Part shown: positions 55,581-64,000 of the stretch, one piece after another | Layout: each line of letters begins with the position of its first letter | How positions within the stretch are numbered: position 1 is the first letter of the stretch | Assembly: GCF_037076555.1 (NCBI RefSeq) | Contig: NZ_AP029023.1 | Coordinates: forward strand, 248,001 to 312,000 | Reading direction: 5' to 3' | From: Methylophilus sp. DW102 | Lineage (GTDB): Bacteria > Pseudomonadota > Gammaproteobacteria > Burkholderiales > Methylophilaceae | Length of the DNA stretch: 64,000 nucleotides | Notes under the pieces: generated by a model | Told to the model about the DNA's origin: nothing | Databases searched by the model: none | What the model saw: the letters and a program-made list of their open reading frames with translations, nothing else | Program-made: the position numbers and the translations under genes

Positions 55581-57233
55581 TTGAAACGGTTCAACCCTGC
55601 TTCACCACTGTTTTTATCAATTGCAGCTATTGCTATATATGTATCTCTTTTGGGATTTTATGCAGTTTATCTAAACCACCTTTACTACTCTAAATACAGC
55701 CCTTTTTACGATTCAATGTCGTATTTGAATCAACTTGCAATCGTAATGCATACATCCAATAGCCAAGGGTTTTTAGCCGGTATTGGACAGGCAGCGATAG
55801 GGGGTACTGTTTTCTTTCCATGGTTTGAGGCTGCGCTACTTGGTGTTTTTTGCTCTCCGGCACGTGCGGATGCAATATTTATTCAATTGCCACTTGTTTT
55901 TGCCCAGTCTTTTTCTGCATTTCTTTATTTCAGACTAATTACAAATTATTCAGCCAAGCTATCACTGATTTTTTCATTTGTTCTGGTAAGTTATACAGCC
56001 ATTTTTTTCTATAATGGAGGCCTTTCCGACTTCAGAATGGATTTGTCACAAGCCTTATCGATTGGCTCAGCGTTAGCTTTTTTTGTTATTGCCAGACATA
56101 CTCAAAAGTTGAGATTCTGGATTTTGTTCAGCGTGATGCTAAGCGTTTCATTTCTTGTAAGAGCTACTACTCCTGTTTACGCATTACTTATATTTGGACC
56201 GATATTTTTGCTAGATTTATTTGGGGGGCAAAAAAGCTATTTGAAATTACTAAAACCGTACCTGTTAGCATTAGCAATTGTGATTGGGTTAACTATATGG
56301 TTTTTTATCTTAAATTTTGATTACCTTCATTATTATTATTTTATTTGGAATGATGATGCAAATGCATCATTACCCATTTCAGAAAGTGTTAAACATTTGC
56401 GCTTCTTATTTAAAAATAATATTGGAATACCCTTTGTAATTCTGGGAATGGGAGTTTTCTTATTTCAACTATTTTTGAATTTCAATTTTAAGCACTCTAC
56501 CGTTAACTGGGTAATGCTATATGGCGGCGTGGTTCCTGTTGCATTTCTCATATTATTTGGAACTGCAATTAACCCTTATGTTTCTATGGCATCCGTACCA
56601 GGGCTGCTAATGTTTTTTTTGGGGCCATTTGAAAATAGTCGATCTAAAAAGCCGCTAGATAAAGTAATAATATTTTTTAGTATTCTAGCTATAGCTGTAA
56701 ACATACTGAATGGATATAAAAAACACTTAGATATTAATTCAGAGTGGATTGCATCCGGGGATGGTATAAGCAAAATTACTACTGCTATTCAAAGTGACAT
56801 GCAAAGATCTTCAAGAAAACATGCAACATTTGAAATGACCTTTATAGGCGGATTAGATTCCGTAGCTATTTTAAATTCACTCATCTATGATCAGGGTTTT
56901 ACAGTTTCAATAAATAATATTGTTGCCAAAAACAACTTATCTTTACAGGCGCTACAACCATCTGGACTTGCAAATCACAGAGAATGGCTTGATTTACCAG
57001 GTGATAAGCCCGAGGATAAGCTAACTTATTTAGTAAATGAAGCAAATCAAAATGCTAATTATTTAATTCTGCCAGAAGATGGGACTAAGCTAATACAACA
57101 TCACGCGATTACACCATATGAATTTCAGTTTCGAGACATGTTGATTAACACAGGTAACTTTGAGAGAGTTTCTGAACCAATCAAGATATCAAACGCTGAG
57201 ACTATATCTATATATAAAAACAAATTGAAATGA
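55581..57233 (+). CDS. Large membrane protein, candidate GT-C periplasmic glycosyltransferase
   Basis: The 550-residue protein has about ten membrane segments over the first 360 residues and a soluble C-terminal part (about 385-550). The first large loop after the first span carries an acidic pair context (KYSPFYDSMSYLNQ), as in GT-C enzymes, and the C-terminal domain has no recognisable motif. Start is TTG 55581 (with AAGG seven bases upstream) or TTG 55575. Its place after GtrB and GtrA suggests the third component of a Gtr-like decorating system, though sequence identity to known GtrC was not seen. Confidence 0.6.
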   Translation: MKRFNPASPLFLSIAAIAIYVSLLGFYAVYLNHLYYSKYSPFYDSMSYLNQLAIVMHTSNSQGFLAGIGQAAIGGTVFFPWFEAALLGVFCSPARADAIFIQLPLVFAQSFSAFLYFRLITNYSAKLSLIFSFVLVSYTAIFFYNGGLSDFRMDLSQALSIGSALAFFVIARHTQKLRFWILFSVMLSVSFLVRATTPVYALLIFGPIFLLDLFGGQKSYLKLLKPYLLALAIVIGLTIWFFILNFDYLHYYYFIWNDDANASLPISESVKHLRFLFKNNIGIPFVILGMGVFLFQLFLNFNFKHSTVNWVMLYGGVVPVAFLILFGTAINPYVSMASVPGLLMFFLGPFENSRSKKPLDKVIIFFSILAIAVNILNGYKKHLDINSEWIASGDGISKITTAIQSDMQRSSRKHATFEMTFIGGLDSVAILNSLIYDQGFTVSINNIVAKNNLSLQALQPSGLANHREWLDLPGDKPEDKLTYLVNEANQNANYLILPEDGTKLIQHHAITPYEFQFRDMLINTGNFERVSEPIKISNAETISIYKNKLK

Positions 57234-57274
57234 TGCAATATCTAATATTTAAATAAAGAAATTGAAAGTTGAAA

Positions 57275-58352
<1,078 letters not shown>

Positions 58353-58360
<8 letters not shown>

Positions 58361-59300
58361 TGCTATGGATAAGAATGCGAAGATTTTCGTAGCAGGTCAC
58401 CGCGGGATGGTGGGCTCTGCCATCGTTCGACGCCTTCAATCAGCAGGCTATACAAATGTGATTACGCGCTCACATGCGGAACTGGACTTAACATACCAGC
58501 CTAAGGTTGTAGAGTTCTTTCAACAGGAGCGACCAGACTATGTATTTTTAGCCGCGGCAAAGGTTGGTGGTATACATGCCAACAATACCTACCGTGCAGA
58601 GTTCATCTATCAGAACTTAATGATGGAAGCAAATATTGTGCATGCTGCTTGGCAGTCTGGTGTGCAAAGATTGCTTTTCCTCGGATCTAGTTGTATCTAT
58701 CCACGTGACTGTCCGCAGCCCATTAAAGAAGAGTACTTGCTGACCGGCCCTTTGGAGCAGACGAACGAGCCTTATGCAATCGCAAAAATTGCAGGGATCA
58801 AGTTATGTGAAAGTTATAATCGCCAGTACAACACACAATATGTCTCGGTGATGCCCACAAATTTGTATGGCCCGAATGACAACTACGACCTCAACAATAG
58901 CCATGTATTACCTGCATTGATCCGTAAAGCGCATGAAGCTAAATTACGCAATGATGCCAGTTATGTGGTTTGGGGGTCTGGTAAGCCCATGCGCGAGTTT
59001 TTGTATGTGGATGATATGGCAGATGCATGCGTGTTCTTAATGGAGCGCGATGATATCAAGGAGGGGTTGTTTAATGTTGGTACAGGGCAGGATGTGACGA
59101 TTCGTGAGTTAGCCGAGACAGTAATGGATGTCGTCGGGTTTCAAGGGGAAATTGTGTTTGATGCCAGTAAACCCGATGGTACGCCACGTAAGTTATTGAA
59201 TGTTAATAAACTCGCTGAACTTGGATGGCGTGCACAAACTTCATTGCGTGCAGGGATTGCAATGTCATATGCCAATTTTCTGACCAAATCTTTCGAATAG
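58353..59300 (+). CDS. fcl: GDP-L-fucose synthase Fcl
   Basis: Fcl epimerises and reduces the Gmd product to GDP-L-fucose. The protein has [17 protein letters not shown], the catalytic [17 protein letters not shown], the [11 protein letters not shown]yr-x3-Lys and [14 protein letters not shown]. Start 58353 (MSNAMDKN, 315 residues) overlaps gmd by eight bases; the frame is open to 58308. With Gmd it shows that the surface polysaccharide probably contains fucose. Confidence 0.96.
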
Positions 59301-59304
59301 TTCT

Positions 59305-60066
59305 ATGTCCTCAGCGCGTTCAGAAGTTAATCCTCTGGTGACAGTCGTTGTACCGTCTTTTAATCAAGGGCGCTTTCTGAATGATGCATTGACTTCAATT
59401 TTTGAGCAGAATGTCCCTGTTGAAGTGTTTGTGATGGATGGGGGATCGTCAGACAACTCCATCGATGTTATCCATAAGTGGTCAGACCGTCTAGCTGGTT
59501 GGCGTAGCGCCAAAGATGATGGTCAAGCAGCTGCTATTAATGAAGGCATCAGCTTGGGTAAGGCTCCATTTGTCTGTTGGTTAAACAGTGATGATTGGTT
59601 TTTATCGAATGCGTTATCGACTTTGATCTGTGCTTTGCAGGCAAATCCTGATGCTCCTGCAGTGTATGGACGGGCGTGGAACGTGATAGAGCACACAGGT
59701 AAGCGTAAGCCTGTATGGGTAGAGCCATTTGATGAAGATCGACTGGCTTTACGCTGTATTATTTCGCAACCTGCAACACTTATCCGCCGTTCAGCATGGG
59801 ATGCGGTTGGTGGGGTAGATAATAAGTTACACATGGTCATGGATTATGATTTATGGTGGCGCCTTTTTAAACATGTGGGGGCACTGGCATTTGTAGATCA
59901 CTACGTAGCAGTGAATCGAGAGCATGAGGCTACCAAGACCAAAACGTTGCGACGTCGCCATTATCAGGAGGCGATATCAGTTGTGCGCAAATATCATGGA
60001 AGTGTGCCATTAAAGTGGTGGTTGGCTCAGCCTTATGCTGTATGGTTTAAATCAATCGCGAGATAA
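59305..60066 (+). CDS. GT2 family glycosyltransferase
   Basis: The 253-residue GT2 protein has VTVVVPSFNQGRFLNDAL, MDGGSSDNS, a DxD-like CWLNSDDWFL and MDYDLWWRLFKHVG. It closely resembles in layout the GT2 domain of the fusion protein (PSxxQG, DGGSSD, WLNSDD, MDxDLxxRxxxxG), so the two likely have related acceptors or donors, perhaps deoxyhexose transfer. It follows fcl by four bases. Confidence 0.88.
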   Translation: MSSARSEVNPLVTVVVPSFNQGRFLNDALTSIFEQNVPVEVFVMDGGSSDNSIDVIHKWSDRLAGWRSAKDDGQAAAINEGISLGKAPFVCWLNSDDWFLSNALSTLICALQANPDAPAVYGRAWNVIEHTGKRKPVWVEPFDEDRLALRCIISQPATLIRRSAWDAVGGVDNKLHMVMDYDLWWRLFKHVGALAFVDHYVAVNREHEATKTKTLRRRHYQEAISVVRKYHGSVPLKWWLAQPYAVWFKSIAR

Positions 60067-60084
60067 CTGTTACAGGTTAAGGGT

Positions 60085-61194
60085 ATGAGAGTACTGCATT
60101 TTTATAAAACATCTTTCCCAGATACCATGGGAGGGGTTGAGCAAGTGATCAATCAGATCGCAAGAGGTGCAAATAGGTGGGGTGTGCAGACTGATGTGTT
60201 GTCTCTGACGCCAAAGCGAGTGCCTCGTGTGATTGAGATGGATGGTTATTGGGCGCATCGTGCAAAGTTAGACTTGCAAATTGCATCGACAGGATTTTCA
60301 GTGTCAGCGTTTTTGCGTTTTGCGCAACTAGCCAAAAAGGCTGACGTGATTCATTACCATTTTCCTTGGCCGTTCATGGATGTTGTTCACTTTGCGACCA
60401 TGGTGAAAAAGCCGACAGTATTAACCTATCATTCGGATATTATTCGCCAGAAGCATCTCCTCAAGTTTTATCGGCCTTTGAAGAGGAAGTTTCTTGGCGC
60501 GGTCAACAGTATTGTCGCAACATCCCCTAATTATTTGGCGACCAGTGATGTACTCACAAAGTACAAGAATAAAGTCAGTGTTATTCCGATTGGATTAGAT
60601 AAGGCAACTTATCCAGTGCCATCAGCCGAAAGGCTGAACTACTGGCAGGGCAGGGTTGGCCAAAAATTCTTTTTGTTTGTAGGTGTTATCCGTTATTACA
60701 AAGGCCTGCACATTTTGTTAGAGGCCGCAAAAGGGCTAGATTATCCGATTGTCATTGTCGGTGCAGGCCCCATTGAGGGCGAGCTAAAGCAGCAGGCGAT
60801 CAAACTGGGGCTGCGCAATATACACTTTTTGGGGCAATTGCCGGACGAAGATAAAGTTGCACTGCTAACTTTGTGTTATGGCGTTCTTTTTCCTTCTCAC
60901 TTAAGGTCGGAAGCGTTTGGCATTTCATTGCTGGAGGGGGCCATGTATGGCAAACCGATGATCTCTAGTGAGATCGGCACCGGCACCACTTTTATTAATA
61001 TTGCAAATGAAACGGGTTTGGTTGTGCCCCCAAGTGATCCTGCGGCTTTACGTCAAGCGATGCAGTATTTATGGGAGCATCCTGATCAGGCGGCTGAAAT
61101 GGGAAGGCGGGCTGAAGAAAGATATTGGGAGCATTTTACAGCGGACCAAATGGTTAAATCTTACGTTGATTTATATCGAAGTTTGGTAAAGTAG
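60085..61194 (+). CDS. GT4 family glycosyltransferase
   Basis: The 369-residue GT-B protein has GGVEQVINQIARG near the start, a linker and the GT4 donor site RSEAFGISLLEGAMYGKPM with the EX7E motif. It is the last gene of the polysaccharide block. GC content rises again toward this end. Substrate not assignable; its partner genes suggest O-antigen or related surface glycan synthesis. Confidence 0.9.
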   Translation: MRVLHFYKTSFPDTMGGVEQVINQIARGANRWGVQTDVLSLTPKRVPRVIEMDGYWAHRAKLDLQIASTGFSVSAFLRFAQLAKKADVIHYHFPWPFMDVVHFATMVKKPTVLTYHSDIIRQKHLLKFYRPLKRKFLGAVNSIVATSPNYLATSDVLTKYKNKVSVIPIGLDKATYPVPSAERLNYWQGRVGQKFFLFVGVIRYYKGLHILLEAAKGLDYPIVIVGAGPIEGELKQQAIKLGLRNIHFLGQLPDEDKVALLTLCYGVLFPSHLRSEAFGISLLEGAMYGKPMISSEIGTGTTFINIANETGLVVPPSDPAALRQAMQYLWEHPDQAAEMGRRAEERYWEHFTADQMVKSYVDLYRSLVK

Positions 61195-61346
61195 AGATCA
61201 AAACATCGGCGCTTACTGAAGTGTAACGTTATGGCGGTAGATTGAGTTAGGCTCCTCGCTGTCACTGCGGCCATCCATCTTTGCAATATACGAGACAAGT
61301 TCATTTTTAGGTATTCACTGTAACGAGTTTGCTTAATGCCATTGAT

Positions 61347-61375
61347 GAGGCAGCTTTGGCTGCCTCTTTGTTTAT
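61347..61375 (+). terminator. Terminator before the symporter gene
   Basis: The perfect 8-bp stem (61347-61354 with 61359-61366, loop TTTG) is followed by TTTGTTTATT. It may end the polysaccharide operon. Confidence 0.75.
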
Positions 61376-61408
61376 TGCAACCTCAGCCGACAATTTTAGG
61401 GTACGCAC

Positions 61409-62635
61409 ATGAGTAAGCTTGGACTGAACGGACAAATTCTACTGGCTGTTGTAGTGGCTGTAACGCTGGGGTTATTTGCGCAGGGAAAAGCGCCAGAGGG
61501 TGTGTTATATGCGGCGAACTTAGTGGGTACTTTGTTCATTGATTTGTTGAAAATGGTGATGATCCCATTGGTGTTTTGCGCGATTGTGACTGGCATCGCC
61601 AATCTGCGCCAGCATCGTCAGATTGATGTGGTGTGGAAAACAACCTTGCTGTTTTTTGCTACCACGACCATCATCGCGGTGGTAATTGGGTTGACTGCAA
61701 GTCATCTTTTTAAACCGGGGGCAGGGCTGCATCTGGAAATGTTTTCGCATGCCATGCAGCAGTTTGAATCCAGGCAGATGAGCCTGCCCGAGTTTTTCAC
61801 ACAGTTTTTGCACGGCATATTCATGAATCCCTTCAAGGCGCTGGCCGAGGGTAATATTCTGGCGATTGTTGCTTATGCCATGTGTTTGGGCATTGCGCTG
61901 GTGATGGCGTCCGAGCGCTATCCGCAATGGCTGGCGTTGTTTGAAGAGGGCATGGGTCTAAGCATGCAGATGATTGGTTGGATCATGCGGCTGGCACCAT
62001 GGGGGATTGCTGCACTGTTATTCAAGCTGGTCGCAACGCAGGATGTGAGCCTGTTTGCCTCTTTGACCAAGTTTATGCTGGTGGTGACCGGGACGACCTT
62101 GTTTCATGGCGTGATTGTTTTACCGGTCTTGTTGTTTCTGTTTACAGGCAAACATCCCGTGTGGTTTTTGCGGCAAGCCAGGGAGGCATTGGTGACGGCC
62201 TTTGCCACCAGTTCTAGCAATGCGACCATGCCGGTGACGATGCGTTGTGCGACGCAAAACATGCATGTGAAGCCTGAGATTGCCGGGTTTGTGGTGCCGC
62301 TAGGGGCAACCATGAATATGGATGGCACGGCCCTGTATGAGGCGGCAGCGGCCTTGTTTGTGGCACAACTGGCCGGGATTGATTTGTCGCTGGGGCAGCA
62401 GTTGGTGGTGTGTTTAACCACCATGATCGCGGCCATGGGGGCCCCGGGGATTCCCAGTGCGGGCATGGTGACCATGGTGATGGTGTTACAAAGCGTGGGA
62501 TTGCCGGCTGAAGCCATTGCCATTTTGTTGCCTATAGACCGCTTGCTCGATACCGTCCGTACTGCCGTCAATGTCGAGGGCGATATGATAGGCAGTTTGG
62601 TGGTACAACATCGCATTGAACAATTAGCGAAATAG
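61409..62635 (+). CDS. Dicarboxylate/amino acid:cation symporter (DAACS family)
   Basis: The 408-residue protein has about eight helices and two re-entrant loops of the GltP/DctA fold: the Ser-rich ATSSSNATMPVTM, ATMNMDGTALYEA, GIPSAGMVTM and RLLDTVRTAVNVEGD. These residues bind acidic amino acids or C4-dicarboxylates with H+ or Na+. Substrate is not decidable. It stands behind the terminator and is followed after four bases by the GNAT gene. Confidence 0.92.
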   Translation: MSKLGLNGQILLAVVVAVTLGLFAQGKAPEGVLYAANLVGTLFIDLLKMVMIPLVFCAIVTGIANLRQHRQIDVVWKTTLLFFATTTIIAVVIGLTASHLFKPGAGLHLEMFSHAMQQFESRQMSLPEFFTQFLHGIFMNPFKALAEGNILAIVAYAMCLGIALVMASERYPQWLALFEEGMGLSMQMIGWIMRLAPWGIAALLFKLVATQDVSLFASLTKFMLVVTGTTLFHGVIVLPVLLFLFTGKHPVWFLRQAREALVTAFATSSSNATMPVTMRCATQNMHVKPEIAGFVVPLGATMNMDGTALYEAAAALFVAQLAGIDLSLGQQLVVCLTTMIAAMGAPGIPSAGMVTMVMVLQSVGLPAEAIAILLPIDRLLDTVRTAVNVEGDMIGSLVVQHRIEQLAK

Positions 62636-62639
62636 GGGC

Positions 62640-63176
62640 ATGCCTGAGTTAGTGATTAAGCCTGCGCAAGCGCAGGAGGCCGATATCATCGCGGCACTGG
62701 TGAATCGTGCGTATCGCGGCGAGAGCAGCCGGGCAGGATGGACCACGGAGGCTGATTTGCTCGATGGCAAGCGTACCACACCAAAGGAGGTGCTGAGTTT
62801 GCTCGCTCGGGATGATATTCAGATACTCACCGGTTGGGTGGCGTCACAATTGAGGGTGACGCTGTGTGCTGAATGGCATGCTGCACAGCAGACCGTGCAT
62901 CTGGGCATGATTGCCGTAGAGCCGACTGCGCAGAACCGCGGGTATGGCAAAACAGTGATTCTGGCGGCTGAGCAATGGGCGGTGGAGCATTGGCAGGTGC
63001 GGGCCAGCCAAATGGCGGTTGTCAGTCTGCGGCAGGCGTTAATCGCGTTTTATCAGCGGCTGGGTTATCAGCCGACCGGGGAGGTCAGGCCTTTTCCCTA
63101 CCAGCCAGAGATGTGGCAGGCCAAGGTTGAAAACATGCAGCTGATCACCTTGCAAAAGCCGCTTGGGTTGAGTTGA
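62640..63176 (+). CDS. GNAT family N-acetyltransferase
   Basis: The 178-residue protein has the GNAT fold with the acetyl-CoA loop VEPTAQNRGYGKTVILAAEQWA and a C-terminal LRQALIAFYQRLGYQPTGEV. Substrate unknown. It follows the symporter by four bases and is probably co-transcribed. Confidence 0.87.
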   Translation: MPELVIKPAQAQEADIIAALVNRAYRGESSRAGWTTEADLLDGKRTTPKEVLSLLARDDIQILTGWVASQLRVTLCAEWHAAQQTVHLGMIAVEPTAQNRGYGKTVILAAEQWAVEHWQVRASQMAVVSLRQALIAFYQRLGYQPTGEVRPFPYQPEMWQAKVENMQLITLQKPLGLS

Positions 63177-63305
63177 GGCTATCGCGACAATCATCCAACA
63201 TCAGGCAACGATCATCCGTGTATTACAAGACGCTTGACCATTTTTGCCAATCCACGTAAATTGCCCAACCTTATGAACAAGCAATTTTTCTCAACTATTG
63301 TGTTG

Positions 63306-63441
63306 GCAATGCACCGAAAGGCATTGTGGCTGGTCGCCACAGCGTGCCGCGGTTGCTGCTTGTCGTAAATCTCATGCAACCGCGGGCTCTCCGCGGTTGA
63401 TCTGTTGTTCCTCACTCCCGGCGAGCCCTTTTATTTAGGGC
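63306..63441 (+). ncRNA. Structured leader of the EamA transporter gene (candidate riboswitch or attenuator)
   Basis: The 269-base gap before the EamA gene holds dense hairpins. Segment 63376-63385 can pair either with 63347-63356 (10 bp perfect) or with 63391-63399 (9 bp perfect), two mutually exclusive stems. A third hairpin (63425-63428 with 63438-63441) covers the AGGG site of the start at 63446. Upstream are CAATGC/GCATTG and TGTGGC/GCCACA stems that share bases. This looks like a cis-regulatory RNA of no family I recognise. Confidence 0.55.
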
Positions 63442-63445
63442 ACAT

Positions 63446-64000
63446 ATGAAAGACGCGACACACCCCTATTACGGTGCCATGTTGGTACTGTTATCCTCCG
63501 TGGCCTTTTCGTCAAAAGCGATTATGGTCAAGCTGGCCTATGCCTATCATGTAGATGCAGCGACCTTGATCTCCTTGCGGATGGCGTTTGCTATTCCTTT
63601 CTTCGCTGCACTTGGCTGGTGGGCTATGCGCCAAGGCACGCCTGTGCGTATGGCGCGCCACGACTGGTGGAAGCTGGCATTGTTAGCGATGGCTGGCGGG
63701 TATGGGTCGATGTGGCTTAATTTTGAAGGCTTGCGTTATGTCTCTGCCGGGCTGGAACGAGTCATTTTATTCCTATACCCAACCTTGGTCGTTGTGATGA
63801 GTGCGATTTTTCTTAAACACCAGATTACCCGGCGTGAGTGGTTTGCCATGGTGACCAGCTATGCAGGTGTCGTGCTGGTGGTCTGGCATGATGTGGCGCT
63901 GGCGGGATTCGATTCTACAGACACCTTGTATGGCGCTGGGCTGGTGTTACTTAGTGCGATTGTCTATGCCGGTTATTTACTGGTGAGCGGGCAACTGATT
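63446..64000 (+). CDS. EamA/DMT superfamily transporter (partial, cut by window end)
   Basis: From ATG 63446 an open frame runs past the end of the window (185 codons visible). It shows the EamA repeat: a hydrophobic first helix, the segment SLRMAFAIP (in the second helix) and further spans such as LALLAMAGGYGSMWLNFEGLRYVSAG and VILFLYPTLVVVMSAIFL. These transporters export metabolites such as amino acids or nucleosides. The ribosome site AGGG lies in a hairpin of the leader, so expression may depend on the RNA. C-terminal half not seen. Confidence 0.88.
   Translation, partial: MKDATHPYYGAMLVLLSSVAFSSKAIMVKLAYAYHVDAATLISLRMAFAIPFFAALGWWAMRQGTPVRMARHDWWKLALLAMAGGYGSMWLNFEGLRYVSAGLERVILFLYPTLVVVMSAIFLKHQITRREWFAMVTSYAGVVLVVWHDVALAGFDSTDTLYGAGLVLLSAIVYAGYLLVSGQLI

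Noticed and set aside
61233..61244. GGCGGTAG followed by ATTG, resembling an ops/JUMPstart element
   Set aside because: It lies after the last glycosyltransferase gene, not before the operon, so RfaH control is not supported.
63325..63345. GCCAC segment resembling a B12 box in the EamA leader
   Set aside because: The rest of the cobalamin riboswitch (GCCACTG with its flanking elements) is absent.

Overview
The window looks like chromosome from a methylotrophic betaproteobacterium, most likely of the family Methylophilaceae. This is an inference from recognised protein families and gene order (thiS-thiG, ubiC-ubiA, rplM-rpsI, argC/bactofilin/erpA, kdsD-lptCAB-rpoN, purM-DUF3108) and from a fused SoxYZ carrier of the kind found near quinoprotein dehydrogenases. 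No rRNA, tRNA, CRISPR array or insertion sequence was seen.

Layout. 0-22 kb is core: thiamine (thiS, thiG, later thiO), apaG, mltA, ubiquinone (ubiC, ubiA), a FimV-like protein, rplM-rpsI behind a near-consensus promoter, argC, a bactofilin, erpA, gltA, anmK, tyrS, then the leftward block kdsD-lptC-lptA-lptB-rpoN, a KefB/C-type antiporter and thiO. 22.8-30.7 kb is a small integrative element of about 7.8 kb in the 3' end of moaC. It is bounded by a 92-bp direct repeat with one mismatch and carries a tyrosine integrase, an AlpA-like regulator, a 37-residue ORF, a primase-helicase, a standalone FtsH/M41-like zinc peptidase, a broken PEP-CTERM gene, a lipoprotein and small unknowns. 31-45 kb is core again: a BepA-like protease, SoxYZ, ahpC-ahpF, a COG2509 flavoprotein, a CHASE3-GGDEF cyclase, hda, a PerM-type permease, purM, two tandem DUF3108 proteins and an RsmB-like methyltransferase. 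45.2-61.2 kb is a visibly AT-richer surface-polysaccharide locus: Wzm/Wzt export, FkbM methyltransferase, a carbamoyltransferase-glycosyltransferase fusion, a GtrB/GtrA/membrane-protein module, Gmd and Fcl for GDP-fucose, and glycosyltransferases. 61.4-64 kb holds a dicarboxylate symporter, a GNAT acetyltransferase and an EamA transporter cut by the window end behind a structured leader.

How it works together. The moaC island has a P4-satellite-like plan: integrase, then a promoter and terminator that define a noncoding RNA of about 120 nt, then an alpA-like gene and the primase. The RNA can pair with a hairpin next to the primase ribosome binding site, as in C4/CI immunity RNAs, and a cluster of TGRCCAC motifs beyond the primase may be its origin. 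In the polysaccharide locus, Gmd and Fcl would supply GDP-fucose, the fusion protein could carbamoylate and transfer sugars, Wzm/Wzt would export the chain, and the GtrB/GtrA module would decorate it on the periplasmic side. The most novel items are the RNA circuit of the island, the M41-like peptidase, the carbamoyltransferase-GT2 fusion and the mutually exclusive hairpins before the EamA gene.
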